Below, one piece after another: positions 55,824-64,000 of a stretch of DNA of 64,000 nt. The stretch is taken from the NCBI GenBank assembly GCA_038146925.1, contig JAYQSP010000002.1:93083-157082 (forward strand), read 5' to 3'. The stretch is from UBA830 sp038146925 (GTDB lineage: Bacteria; Pseudomonadota; Alphaproteobacteria; MPNO01; UBA830). Below the pieces are notes generated by a model. The model worked only from the letters and a program-made list of their open reading frames with translations, was not told the origin of the DNA and made no database searches. Within the stretch, counting starts at the first letter, position 1, and the number at the start of each line of letters is the position of its first letter. Both the position numbers and the translations under genes were made by a program.

Positions 55824-58343
55824 ATGATCAACGCCTGGCGTATAGCCCGCCGCGAATTGCGCGGCGGCCTGCGTGGTTTTCGCGTGTTCCTCGCCTGTCT
55901 GGCGCTGGGCGTCGGCGCCATCGCCGCGGTCGGCTCCATTGCATCCTCGGTGATCGGTGGCCTGGAAAAGGACGGCGCGGTGCTGCTGGGCGGCGACGCT
56001 GCGCTGCGCGTCACCTACAGGGACATCACGCCCGACCAGCGCGCCTGGCTCGACCGCAGCGCCGATATCTCCCGCGTCGTCTATCTGCGGTCGATGGCGC
56101 GCGCCGCCGACAGCGACAGGCGGACACTGGTCGAGATGAAGATGGTCGACGACGCCTATCCGCTTTACGGGGCGCTTGAAATCTCTCCGCCTGCCGACAA
56201 CGCCGCGCTGTTCGCCAAACGCGACGGCGTCTGGGGTGCGGTCGCGGACACGGCGTTGCTCCGGCAGCTCGGGATCGGGCTGGGCGGCACGCTGCGCCTC
56301 GGCGAAGCGACCTATCAGGTTCGCGGCACCATCGACACAGAGCCCGATCGCGTGTCCGGCGCCCGGGCGCTGCAGATCGGCCCGCGTTTCATGGCCTCGA
56401 CGGACTCGCTGGCCGATAGCGGGCTGATCCAGCCGGGCAGCCAGGTCTGGTTTTTCTACCGGGTGCGGCTACCGGGCGGGACCGGGCTTAAGACCTGGAA
56501 GGCGGAACTGCAGGATGCCTTCCCCGACGCGCTGTGGGTAGTGCGCGACCGCACCAATGCCTCCCCCGTGATCAAACGTTTCATCGACCGCACCACCCTG
56601 TTCATGACGCTGGTGGGGCTGACGGCCCTGCTGGTCGGGGGCGTCGGCGTCAGCAACGCGGTGCGGGACTTTCTGTCCGGCAAAATCGCGACCATCGCCA
56701 CCCTGAAATGCGTCGGCGCGTCGTCGGGCCTGATCTTCGGCGCCTATTTGTTGCAGGTCATGATCATGGCCCTTGCGGGAATCGCCATCGGCCTGCTGAT
56801 CGGCGGGCTCGCCCCGGCGCTGGCGAGCGACATGCTGCGCGACGTGCTGCCCATTGTGTCGCGCATCGACGTCTACTGGCAGCCGCTGGCGCTGGCGACG
56901 TCGTTCGGCTTCCTGACCGCGCTGGCGTTCTCCATCTGGCCGATCGCGCGGGCCTGCGATTTGCCGGCCGCCGGACTGTTCCGCGATTCCATCGCCCGGT
57001 TCCGCGGCGTGCCGCGCTGGCCGTTCGCGGTGGCCACCGTGGCGCTGCTGGCGGCTTTGGCGGCGCTCGCCATTACCACCGCACACAGCCGGATCATCGC
57101 GATGTGGTTCGTCATCGGCGCGTCCGGCGCCATGATCCTGTTCGCCATCGCCGGCGTGATGGTCGCGCGGGTCGCGAAATCCGTTGGCGGCAGTGGCGGG
57201 ACGGGTCTGCGTCTTGCGCTCGCCAATCTGCACCGCCCGGGCGCACCGACCGGCAGCGTCGTGATGTCGCTGGGGCTGGGACTGACGGTACTGGTGACGG
57301 TGGCGCTGATCGAGGCCAATCTCGGCAACCAGATCACCAAATCGCTGCCCGAACGGGCGCCCGGCTACTTCTTCATCGACATACAGAACGATCAGGTCGA
57401 TGCCTTCGAAGCCACGGTTCAGGGCGTCGAGGGCTTCCGCGAGCTGCGCCGCACCCCGATGCTGCGCGGACGCGTGACCCGGCTCAACGGCGAGACCGCG
57501 AAGTCCGAAAACGTGGCCGAGGACGGCCGCTGGATCCTGCGCGGCGACCGGGGCGTCACCTGGGCGCGGGAGCTGCCCGACGGCGAAACCGTCGTCGCGG
57601 GGCAATGGTGGCCGGCGGATTACAGCGGCAAGCCGCTGGTTTCCATGCCGGCGCGAAACGCGGCCGCGCTCGGTCTCGGCATCGGCGACACCGTCACCAT
57701 CAACATCCTGGGCCGCAACGTGACCGCAGAGATCGCCAGTCTGCGCGACGTGCAATGGGGGTCGCTGCGCATGAACTTCCTGTTCATCTTCTCCCCCGGA
57801 CCGCTGGACGGCGCGCCGCAGACGCATCTCGCCACCGTGCATGCCGACCCGGCGCTGGAAGAAGGCATCGAACGGGCCGTCGCCGACAAGTTCCCCAACG
57901 TCACCACCATCCGGGTGCGCGACGTGCTGGAAACCGTCAACGGCTTCCTCGGCCGCCTTGGCCTCGCCATCCGCCTGACCGCAGGTGTCGCCATCGTCGC
58001 CGGTACGCTGGTGCTGGCCGGCGCCATCGCGGCCGGACATAGGCGCCGGGTATACGATTCGGTGGTCCTCAAGGTCCTCGGCGCGCCCCGGCGGCGGATC
58101 ATGGGCACCCTGCTGCTGGAATACGGCCTGCTCGGACTGGTGACCGCCATCGTGGCGTCGATCATCGGCTCGGTCGCGGCCTGGGCGGTGGTGACCGAGG
58201 TCATGCGCTTCGAGTTCGTCTTCGACATCCTGGCCGTTGTCACGGCTGTGGTCATCGCGGTGGCGGTAACGCTGGCGTTGGGCTTCTACGGCACCTGGCG
58301 GGCGCTCGGCCAGAAAGCCGCGCCCCTGCTGCGCAACGAGTAG
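55824..58343 (+). CDS. ybbP: FtsX-family ABC permease (YbbP type)
   Basis: An 839-residue inner-membrane protein with ten expected helices. A first helix (about 18-45) precedes a large periplasmic domain. Then comes an FtsX domain (about 255-370, TLFMTLVGLTALLVGGVGVSN and KIATIATLKCVGASSGLIFG). A second periplasmic part and a C-terminal FtsX domain follow (about 715-835, RRVYDSVVLKVLGAPRRRIM). Such systems act as mechanotransmitters or lipid-linked exporters rather than importers. Confidence 0.92.
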   Translation: MINAWRIARRELRGGLRGFRVFLACLALGVGAIAAVGSIASSVIGGLEKDGAVLLGGDAALRVTYRDITPDQRAWLDRSADISRVVYLRSMARAADSDRRTLVEMKMVDDAYPLYGALEISPPADNAALFAKRDGVWGAVADTALLRQLGIGLGGTLRLGEATYQVRGTIDTEPDRVSGARALQIGPRFMASTDSLADSGLIQPGSQVWFFYRVRLPGGTGLKTWKAELQDAFPDALWVVRDRTNASPVIKRFIDRTTLFMTLVGLTALLVGGVGVSNAVRDFLSGKIATIATLKCVGASSGLIFGAYLLQVMIMALAGIAIGLLIGGLAPALASDMLRDVLPIVSRIDVYWQPLALATSFGFLTALAFSIWPIARACDLPAAGLFRDSIARFRGVPRWPFAVATVALLAALAALAITTAHSRIIAMWFVIGASGAMILFAIAGVMVARVAKSVGGSGGTGLRLALANLHRPGAPTGSVVMSLGLGLTVLVTVALIEANLGNQITKSLPERAPGYFFIDIQNDQVDAFEATVQGVEGFRELRRTPMLRGRVTRLNGETAKSENVAEDGRWILRGDRGVTWARELPDGETVVAGQWWPADYSGKPLVSMPARNAAALGLGIGDTVTINILGRNVTAEIASLRDVQWGSLRMNFLFIFSPGPLDGAPQTHLATVHADPALEEGIERAVADKFPNVTTIRVRDVLETVNGFLGRLGLAIRLTAGVAIVAGTLVLAGAIAAGHRRRVYDSVVLKVLGAPRRRIMGTLLLEYGLLGLVTAIVASIIGSVAAWAVVTEVMRFEFVFDILAVVTAVVIAVAVTLALGFYGTWRALGQKAAPLLRNE

Positions 58344-58360
58344 CTGTCCCACACCCTTAC

Positions 58361-58437
58361 CGTCATCCCCGCGAAGGCGGGGATCTCCCGCCGCACGGTC
58401 TGGCTTCCGATAGCTTCCCGCCCGCGCGGGAATGACG
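58361..58437. repeat. REP-like element, inverted pair
   Basis: CGTCATCCCCGC-GAAG-GCGGGGATCT and a second arm ending CCCGCGCGGGAATGACG, 18 bases after the ybbP stop. Same family as the elements at 33971 and 62805; the right arm has diverged from the other copies. Confidence 0.88.
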
Positions 58438-58563
58438 AACGACGGTGAATCGTTAAAAACCGTTAACTATCCCAATAAATCCAACGGCTTCCGGTTGATT
58501 TCGGGTCGATATCATCCCATATTCGATACAGGGTTTAACGTTTGGGTCTGAAAGGGATCTGAA

Positions 58564-59322
58564 ATGGCATTCGGAACGGAAAAACGGGTCTATACGGGCA
58601 CGCGCACGATGGACCAGGCGGAATTCGACGCCGGTTTGCGGGCGCATATGCTCCGTGTCTACAACTACATGGCGTCCGGTCTGGCACTGACCGGCATTTT
58701 CGCCATCGTCATCGCGCAGATGTCGGTCGTCACCAACGACGCCGGCCAGATCGTCGCGCTGACCAATCTCGGCAACACGCTGTTCAATTCGCCGCTCAAA
58801 TGGGTGGTGATGCTGGCCCCGCTGGGCATGGTGTTCTTCCTCAGCGCCCGGCTCCACAAGATGAGCCAGGCGACGGCGCAGACGACGTTCTGGATCTACG
58901 CCGCCATGATGGGCATCTCGCTGGCGACGATCTTCATCGCCTTCACCGGCGCCAGCGTCGCGCGCGTGTTCTTCATCACCGCCGGCACCTTCGCAGGGAT
59001 GAGCCTCTGGGCCTACACCACGAAGAAGGATCTGTCCGGTTGGGGATCGTTCCTGTTCATGGGCCTGATCGGCATCATCATCGCGTCGATCGTGAACATC
59101 TTCATCGGCTCCTCGGCGCTGCAGTTCGCGGTCTCGGTGATCGGCGTGCTGGTCTTCGTCGGCCTGACCGCCTACGACACCCAGAACATCAAGAACGAAT
59201 ACGTCGAGCACATGGACGAAGATTCCGCCGGCAAGCTCGCCATCTCGGGCGCGCTTCGGCTCTACCTCGATTTCATCAATCTGTTCATCATGCTGATGCA
59301 GCTGTTCGGCGACCGCCGCTAA
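58564..59322 (+). CDS. Bax inhibitor-1/YccA family membrane protein
   Basis: A 252-residue inner-membrane protein with seven helices. It begins with a polar segment (about 1-30, TGTRTMDQAEFDAGLRAHM), then LRVYNYMASGLALTGIFAI. The C-terminal helix region reads FVGLTAYDTQNIKNEY, containing the paired Asp residues of the calcium/proton-channel site. Relatives influence membrane-protein quality control. The 220-base gap upstream holds the REP element and an AT-rich promoter-like stretch. Confidence 0.92.
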   Translation: MAFGTEKRVYTGTRTMDQAEFDAGLRAHMLRVYNYMASGLALTGIFAIVIAQMSVVTNDAGQIVALTNLGNTLFNSPLKWVVMLAPLGMVFFLSARLHKMSQATAQTTFWIYAAMMGISLATIFIAFTGASVARVFFITAGTFAGMSLWAYTTKKDLSGWGSFLFMGLIGIIIASIVNIFIGSSALQFAVSVIGVLVFVGLTAYDTQNIKNEYVEHMDEDSAGKLAISGALRLYLDFINLFIMLMQLFGDRR

Positions 59323-59347
59323 GCACAGCGAACAGAGCGTAAATCAG

Positions 59348-59380
59348 ACCGGGCCCCCTTCGCGGGGCCCGGTTTTTTTT
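59348..59380 (+). terminator. Intrinsic terminator of the Bax inhibitor-1 gene
   Basis: A 10-bp GC stem (ACCGGGCCCC / GGGGCCCGGT) with a TTCG-containing loop, followed by a run of T residues, 26 bases past the stop. Confidence 0.93.
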
Positions 59381-59384
59381 GTGG

Positions 59385-60437
59385 CTACTCCGCCGCCTGC
59401 GCCGTGGGCGTCGGGTCGTTCTCTTCCTCGATCAGCGCGTTCAGGGTGCGGATGGCCTGCAGGCCGCCGCCGTCGTGATTGATGTCGACGCGTTCCGGCG
59501 AGGTGCCGCTGTCGATGTTTTCCTGTTGCAGGCCGATGATCCAGAGATCTTCCAGAAACGCCTCGTGCACGTTGGCGACCAGCAGATCGGTGACCCACGG
59601 CTCGTCGATACGGAAATCGTGCGCCTGGGCCCAGAAGTAATGGGTCGTCTTGTCGGTCTCCGGCGTGATGGCGTTGAGGTTGCGCATGGTGAAGCCCTGG
59701 CTGCGGTCGCCGTTCTCCGCGCCGGTACCGGCCCTGGCCGCGCCGACATCGAGCCGCACGAAGGCCGGCGGCGTCCACGTGATGTGCTGCCAGCGGTCGA
59801 CATGCTCGTCCGGCGCGAACCCGCCCGCCTTGGTGAAGAAGGGCGGCGGCACCGAATCCATCACCCAGCGGGTGACGGTCACATGCCGGTCGCCGCGTTC
59901 GAACTTCATCGGCGTCTCCGCCACCGCGTCGGTGCCGAGCGTGGTCGCATGGATGTAGGACAGATGCGACAGGTCGAGCAGATTTTCGACCAGCAGCCTG
60001 TAGTCCGCCTTCAGGTGCAGCAGCTCGCCCTTGGCGCGCCACTCGGGGTCGTCCATCCAATGGAAATCCTCGATCTCGTCGGGGTCGGCCAGCGCCGGAT
60101 CGCCCATCCAGATCCATACCCACTGATACTTTTCGACCACCGGGAAGGACCGCACATTGCAGCCCGGCGGCACCTGCGACTGACCCGGCACCCGCACGCC
60201 GGCGCCGGACGCGTCGTATTCGATGCCGTGATACGGGCACTGGATGTTGTCGCCGACCAGCTTGCCTTCCGACAGCGGCGCGTGTCGATGCGCGCATTTG
60301 TCGGCCAGTGCCACCGGCGTGCCGTCCTCCTGGCGGAAGAACACCACCGGCTCGTTCAGCAGCGTGCGCCGCAGCAGATTCTGACGGCCGACTTCGGTGC
60401 CCCAGGCACCCACGTACCAGGCGTTTTTCAGAAACAT
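59385..60437 (-). CDS. Rieske aromatic-ring oxygenase, VanA-like (copy 1)
   Basis: A 350-residue oxygenase subunit. The Rieske cluster ligands are in CAHRHAPLSEG (about 47) and CPYHGIEYD (about 66). The mononuclear iron site has DLLDLSHLSYIHATTLG (about 152), with His residues and a bridging Asp. It resembles vanillate O-demethylase or toluenesulfonate monooxygenase oxygenases, so the substrate is probably a small aromatic acid. An electron-transfer reductase is needed but not nearby. It follows its paralogue by 48 bases on the same strand. Confidence 0.9.
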   Translation of the reverse strand: MFLKNAWYVGAWGTEVGRQNLLRRTLLNEPVVFFRQEDGTPVALADKCAHRHAPLSEGKLVGDNIQCPYHGIEYDASGAGVRVPGQSQVPPGCNVRSFPVVEKYQWVWIWMGDPALADPDEIEDFHWMDDPEWRAKGELLHLKADYRLLVENLLDLSHLSYIHATTLGTDAVAETPMKFERGDRHVTVTRWVMDSVPPPFFTKAGGFAPDEHVDRWQHITWTPPAFVRLDVGAARAGTGAENGDRSQGFTMRNLNAITPETDKTTHYFWAQAHDFRIDEPWVTDLLVANVHEAFLEDLWIIGLQQENIDSGTSPERVDINHDGGGLQAIRTLNALIEEENDPTPTAQAAE

Positions 60438-60485
60438 TCCATCCTCCCGATCAATCAGGTCCCAAAATACTGGCGCCGTTTTACC

Positions 60486-61538
60486 TTACTGCGCCGCGAT
60501 AGTGCCAATTTCTTTTTGTTCCGCAGCGATCCGTTCCGCCAATACCCGTCTTGCCGCAAGGCCGGGCGCATCGACATTGAGGTCGACCAGGGGCCGGTCG
60601 GGGTCGCGGTCCATCGACGCCTGCTGCGCCTCCAGAATGTCGACGTCTTCGAGGAACGTCGCCAGGAAACCGTCATACATCTGTTTGGTCCAGGCCGGAT
60701 CGTCGAGCCGGAAATCCCAGACATGGGCGTAGAAGTAGAAGCTCGACGTCTCGGTCTCCGGCGTCGGCGCATTCAGCGCGCGGATGTGGATACCGTCGTC
60801 ATATTCCGTGCGACCGCCGAATTCGCCCGCGCCGACAGGCCCGCAGCCGGCATAGACTACCGTGTGCGCCGGCACGTCCGTTTCGACGATCTGCCAGCGG
60901 TCGACGTTGCCGTCGAACCCGCCGCCGGTCTTGAACAGCGGCGGCGGCGGCCGGTCCTGGATCCAGCGAGACATGCGCACGCCGTCGTCGCGCCGCTCGG
61001 TCTTCACCGGGAAGTCGACGATGGCGTCATTGCCCAGCGTCTTCTGGTGCACATAGCCCAGATGCGACAGATCCAGCAGGTTGTCGGTGATCAGTTCGTA
61101 GTTACAGGCGATGTGCAGGAACGCGCCCGGATTGTGCCCCCAGCTGGGATCGTCGACCCACCACCAGTCCGGAATAAGCGCCTCGTCGGCCTGCGCCGCA
61201 TCGCCCATCCAGATCCACAGGAAACCCCACTTTTCCACCAGCGGGTAAGACCGGATCGCCGCGCCCGGCGGCACCATCGACTGGCCCGGCACCGTCACGC
61301 AGGCGCCCGTGGCGTCGAATTCGAGGCCGTGATAGCCGCATTGCAGCGTATCGCCGGTCACCGCGCCCAGCGAGAGCGGCAGCTGGCGGTGACAGCACCG
61401 ATCTTCCAGCGCGATCGCCTTGCCCGCGCTGTCGCGGAACATGACCACGGGCTCGTTCAGCAGCTTGCGCCCCAGCGGGCCGCCGTCCTCCAGCTCGCGG
61501 TCATAGGCCGCGACGTACCAGCAGTTTTTCAGAAACAT
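60486..61538 (-). CDS. Rieske aromatic-ring oxygenase, VanA-like (copy 2)
   Basis: A 350-residue paralogue of the neighbour, same length and domain order. The Rieske ligands are in CCHRQLPLSLG and CGYHGLEFD; the iron site is DLLDLSHLGYVHQKTLG. Differences in the substrate half (for example the RPPPPLFKTGGGFDG stretch) suggest a different substrate. It is first in the two-gene unit and divergent from the GFA gene by 81 bases. Confidence 0.9.
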   Translation of the reverse strand: MFLKNCWYVAAYDRELEDGGPLGRKLLNEPVVMFRDSAGKAIALEDRCCHRQLPLSLGAVTGDTLQCGYHGLEFDATGACVTVPGQSMVPPGAAIRSYPLVEKWGFLWIWMGDAAQADEALIPDWWWVDDPSWGHNPGAFLHIACNYELITDNLLDLSHLGYVHQKTLGNDAIVDFPVKTERRDDGVRMSRWIQDRPPPPLFKTGGGFDGNVDRWQIVETDVPAHTVVYAGCGPVGAGEFGGRTEYDDGIHIRALNAPTPETETSSFYFYAHVWDFRLDDPAWTKQMYDGFLATFLEDVDILEAQQASMDRDPDRPLVDLNVDAPGLAARRVLAERIAAEQKEIGTIAAQ

Positions 61539-61619
61539 GGGTGAAGTTTATCGCATCATCGGTTTGCGTAAAGTCATGTCGGTTCTAAGATTGGTTCCGG
61601 CCATTAACGGAGTATCCAA

Positions 61620-62057
61620 ATGCCTGCACCTTATACCGGCGGCTGCGGCTGCGGCGCGATCCGCTATCGCGTCACGGCGGAACCGCTGATTTCCTATCTC
61701 TGCCACTGCACCGAATGCCAGCGCCGGACGTCGAGCGCGTTCGGTCTCAACATGCAGATTCCGGCCGAGAACCTGGTCATCGAACAGGGCGAACCGGCCT
61801 CGCGCACCCGGACCGCCGCCAGCGGCAACGATCTGGCGCTCAATTTCTGCGGCGATTGCGGCACGCCGCTGTTCTCGGTGCCGTCGGCCCGGCCGGGCGT
61901 CCGGGTGATCTATTGCGGCACGCTGGACGACCCCGGCTGGGTGCCGGTGAAGCTGCATATCTGGGCCGACAGCGCCCTGCCCTGGGCGATCCCCGATGAC
62001 GGCATCGAGCGCGTGCCCGGCCAGCCCAATATGGCCGACTATATCGGCAAGGTCTGA
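61620..62057 (+). CDS. GFA/CENP-V-fold zinc protein
   Basis: A 145-residue single-domain protein of the glutathione-dependent formaldehyde-activating (GFA) family. Zinc Cys residues lie in GGCGCGAIRYR (about 6), LCHCTECQRRTSSAFG (about 31) and NFCGDCGTPLF (about 77). The family rarely has a known reaction. If the neighbouring oxygenases demethylate an aromatic ether, formaldehyde would form, but this link is only suggestive. Confidence 0.88.
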   Translation: MPAPYTGGCGCGAIRYRVTAEPLISYLCHCTECQRRTSSAFGLNMQIPAENLVIEQGEPASRTRTAASGNDLALNFCGDCGTPLFSVPSARPGVRVIYCGTLDDPGWVPVKLHIWADSALPWAIPDDGIERVPGQPNMADYIGKV

Positions 62058-62060
62058 GCC

Positions 62061-62780
62061 GTGCCGAATTACGGAGACCGCGCCCGCATCGGCATGCTGC
62101 TGCCGTCGGTCAACCGCGCGGCGGAACCGCAGATCACCGAGATGCTGCCCGACGGCGTGTCGCTGCACACCACGCGGCTGCGCCTGCAATCCAGCAAGGA
62201 GGAGCACATCAACGAGATGGTCGCCGACGTCGAGCGCGGCGCGGTGATGCTGGCCGACGCGGATGTCGATCTGATCGTGTTCCACTGCACCGCGGCGTCG
62301 ATGTTCGCCCCCGGCTTCGACGACGGCATCATCGACCGCATCGAAACCGCCACCGGCAAGCCGGCGACATCGACGTCCAAGGGCTGCGTCGAGGCGTTCG
62401 GGATTTTCGGCGCGAAGAAGATCACCCTGACCACGCCCTATATCCAGGCGACCAACGACCGCGAGGTCGCGTTCCTCGATTCCCACGGCGTCGAGGTGCT
62501 GTCCGAAACCGGTCTCGGCATCACCGGCGACGGCGGCGCCATGCTGGCGGTCGAGCCGGACGAATGGCGCCGGCGCGTCACCGCGCAGGACGAGCCGGCG
62601 TCCGAGGCCGCGTTCCTGAGCTGCACCGCCATCCGCGCGGTCGAGGCGATCGAGCCGATCGAGGCCGAGATCGGCAAGCCGGTGGTGACCTCGAACCAGG
62701 CCATGGTGTGGCACGCGCTGAGAAAGCTCGGCATCGAGGACCGGCCGGCGGGGTACGGACGGCTGATGGCGGCGGGGTAG
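62061..62780 (+). CDS. Maleate isomerase/arylmalonate decarboxylase-like (Asp/Glu racemase fold)
   Basis: A 239-residue protein. The two catalytic Cys regions of the fold are IVFHCTAASMFAPGF (about 71) and AFLSCTAIRAVEAIE (about 188). Residues near VNRAAEPQITEMLPDGV mark the maleate isomerase subgroup. The start is GTG at 62061, 3 bases after the GFA stop, so the two genes are coupled. It may act on a ring-cleavage product such as maleate, an inference from the oxygenases next door. Confidence 0.82.
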   Translation: MPNYGDRARIGMLLPSVNRAAEPQITEMLPDGVSLHTTRLRLQSSKEEHINEMVADVERGAVMLADADVDLIVFHCTAASMFAPGFDDGIIDRIETATGKPATSTSKGCVEAFGIFGAKKITLTTPYIQATNDREVAFLDSHGVEVLSETGLGITGDGGAMLAVEPDEWRRRVTAQDEPASEAAFLSCTAIRAVEAIEPIEAEIGKPVVTSNQAMVWHALRKLGIEDRPAGYGRLMAAG

Positions 62781-62804
62781 GCGGCGACAGGTTCCACGGC
62801 CGGA

Positions 62805-62873
62805 AGATTCCCGCCTGCGCGAGAATGACACTCTTATCGTAGAGGCCGTCATCCCCGCGAAGGCGGGGATCTC
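62805..62873. repeat. REP-like element, opposite orientation
   Basis: Half A (62805-62829) reads AGATTCCCGCCTGCGCGAGA plus ATGAC; half B (62846-62873) contains CGTCATCCCCGC-GAAG-GCGGGGATCT. The halves are in the reverse order compared with the elements at 33971 and 58361, between convergent genes. Confidence 0.85.
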
Positions 62874-62890
62874 CCTTCGACAGGTCCGCC

Positions 62891-63670
62891 CTATTCCATG
62901 AATTCCGGATACAGCCGTTCGGCCATGCGAAGGCAGGCAGGCCAGTCCTTGCCGCCGACGAGGCCCTCGCCTTCCTTCGCCACCTGATCGGCCGCGAACT
63001 GGCAGGCTTCCTCGTCCGGGAAATTCAGGTTCTCGTAGCCCGCCGATAGGGCCGCGATCTGACCCCGACAAGCGAATTCGAGGAAATGGTGCATTACGAA
63101 GGCCTCCGGGATGGTGTCGCCCAGCACCAGCGAGCCGTGATTGCGCAGCAGCGCCACCTTGTAGCCCTCTATGTCCTTCAGCAGCGGGTCGCGCATGAAC
63201 AGGTTGAACTCGAAACCCTTAAATTCGTGATAGGCGATGCGGTTGTGGAACCGCATGGCGTGCTGGTTGACCGTCAGCAGTCCCCATTTCTGGGACGACA
63301 CGCCCATATTGGCCTCGGTATGGGTGTGGAAGACGACGTTGATGTCCTGACGTTCCTTCAGCAACCCGGCATGGATGATCAGCCCGCCGCCTTTCAGCTT
63401 GGGCGCGCCGGCGGTCAGCGGATTACCGTCGTAATCGTACTTCAGCAGGTTCGACGCCGTCACTTCCTCGAACATGATGTCGTAGGGCTTAATCAGGATT
63501 GTCCCGTCCTCATCCGGAATGCGGGCTGATAGATGGTTATAGGTCAGGTCACTGACATAGTAATGCGCGATCAACCGGTAGGCGCAGGCGAGGTCGACCC
63601 GCGTTTTCCATTCCTCGGCGCTCACCTGATCGCGAACCGAAACGTCTTCCTGAATTGCGGCGACGGCCAT
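62891..63670 (-). CDS. Class II aldolase/adducin family protein
   Basis: A 259-residue protein. The zinc site is FHTHTEANMG (HxH, about 121) plus the distant His in ALLRNHGSLVLGD (about 170). It starts at the ATG at 63670 (MAVAAIQEDVS); the longer frame from 63796 adds unmatched residues and overlaps the divergent gene. Members cleave aldols or decarboxylate. The substrate is unknown. The 118-base gap to the divergent gene likely holds both promoters. Confidence 0.88.
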   Translation of the reverse strand: MAVAAIQEDVSVRDQVSAEEWKTRVDLACAYRLIAHYYVSDLTYNHLSARIPDEDGTILIKPYDIMFEEVTASNLLKYDYDGNPLTAGAPKLKGGGLIIHAGLLKERQDINVVFHTHTEANMGVSSQKWGLLTVNQHAMRFHNRIAYHEFKGFEFNLFMRDPLLKDIEGYKVALLRNHGSLVLGDTIPEAFVMHHFLEFACRGQIAALSAGYENLNFPDEEACQFAADQVAKEGEGLVGGKDWPACLRMAERLYPEFME

Positions 63671-63788
63671 GACTAAATTTCCTATGCTGTTGGCGGCGTG
63701 GGTTCTTGCGGCATTCTGTTTGTCCGCATAAAGAGTGTCGTGTGGCTGCCCCTCCGTCAACAGCAGCGGAAAAGACGCGCGAAAGACC

Positions 63789-64000
63789 ATGACCACGACA
63801 CAGAGTCAAAAACCGCGGAAACGGCCCACCCACCGCAGGACTGAACGCAAGATCGTCGGCTGGCGCGAATGGGTGGGGCTGCCCGATCTCGGCATTTCCC
63901 AAATCAAGGCGAAGCTGGATACCGGTGCCCGCACTTCGGCGCTGCACGCCTTCGATATCGAGCCATTCAAGAAACGAGGTGCCGACTGGTTGCGTTTCGT
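63789..64000 (+). CDS. Retropepsin-like ATP-dependent zinc protease family, 3' end cut by window edge
   Basis: The first 70 residues of a protein running off the right edge. A basic start (KPRKRPTHRRTERK) is followed by VGWREWVGLPDLGISQIKAK and LDTGARTSALHAF, the family signature with the retropepsin-type Asp-Thr-Gly. The family (PF05618) is named a zinc protease but looks aspartic by fold, and it is often next to rimK; the neighbour beyond the edge cannot be seen. Confidence 0.85.
   Translation, partial: MTTTQSQKPRKRPTHRRTERKIVGWREWVGLPDLGISQIKAKLDTGARTSALHAFDIEPFKKRGADWLRF

Noticed and set aside
58451..58465. CtrA site (TTAA..TTAAC) upstream of the Bax inhibitor-1 gene
   Set aside because: The spacing is 6 rather than 7 bases in a generally AT-rich stretch.

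Overview
The window is gene-dense, GC-rich DNA from an alphaproteobacterium. Four things point there: a short HPr kinase (HprK) in a cluster with the sensor pair ChvG/ChvI, RapZ, an EIIA and an HPr; pckA just beyond that cluster; the order ffs - dnaX - ybaB - recR; and a ccmABCDE cytochrome c maturation cluster. A Rhodospirillales-like lineage is likely, but there is no rRNA gene here to fix it. I see no prophage, transposase, CRISPR array or tRNA gene. The mobile-looking material is limited to small dispersed palindromic repeats and one short AT-richer patch.

Layout. 1-6760: ahcY (cut by the left edge), a VOC protein, then the minus-strand signalling cluster chvI-chvG-hprK-rapZ-EIIA-HPr with a periplasmic rhodanese upstream. 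6873-9467: a HugZ-like protein and pckA with its terminator. 9490-13102: a PadR-like regulator divergent from an iron-uptake pair (binding protein and permease, no ATPase) behind two Fur/Mur-type palindromes. 13112-26260: a chemoreceptor, polA, and metabolic and transport genes (MDR reductase, DMT exporter, acyl-CoA dehydrogenase-type oxygenase, DUF1223, MFS, dihydroxyphthalate decarboxylase-like), then an AT-richer cupin and GNAT pair. 26395-33000: acnA, a strong candidate small RNA, and ccmABCDE with a frameshifted lipocalin-like gene between ccmB and ccmC. 33000-40000: recR-ybaB-dnaX-ffs, nudC, a methyltransferase, pheA and kdsB. 40168-50413: a tandem two-domain cytochrome c, a PAS protein, hisN, and a yejAABEF peptide transporter with two binding proteins. 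50438-59383: a PEP-CTERM protein, MarR, GST, thpR, FIST, tesA with its ABC pair, and a Bax inhibitor-1 protein. 59385-64000: two Rieske oxygenases, GFA, a maleate isomerase-like protein, a class II aldolase, and the start of a retropepsin-like protease.

How the genes fit together. HprK, HPr and EIIA form a regulatory phosphorelay without a sugar permease, next to the envelope-stress pair ChvG/ChvI and near the gluconeogenic gene pckA, which suggests coupling of envelope state to carbon flux. The Ccm proteins deliver heme to c-type cytochromes such as the two-domain one 8 kb away; ccmF, ccmG and ccmH are not here.

The most notable unexplained signals are: the three-hairpin RNA at about 29317-29408, with a CCCC loop and a CCCUCCUC linker that could pair with ribosome-binding sites; the exact 22-bp tandem duplication that breaks the lipocalin-like gene; the structured ahcY leader; the folded element before the cupin; and the two-domain cytochrome c.
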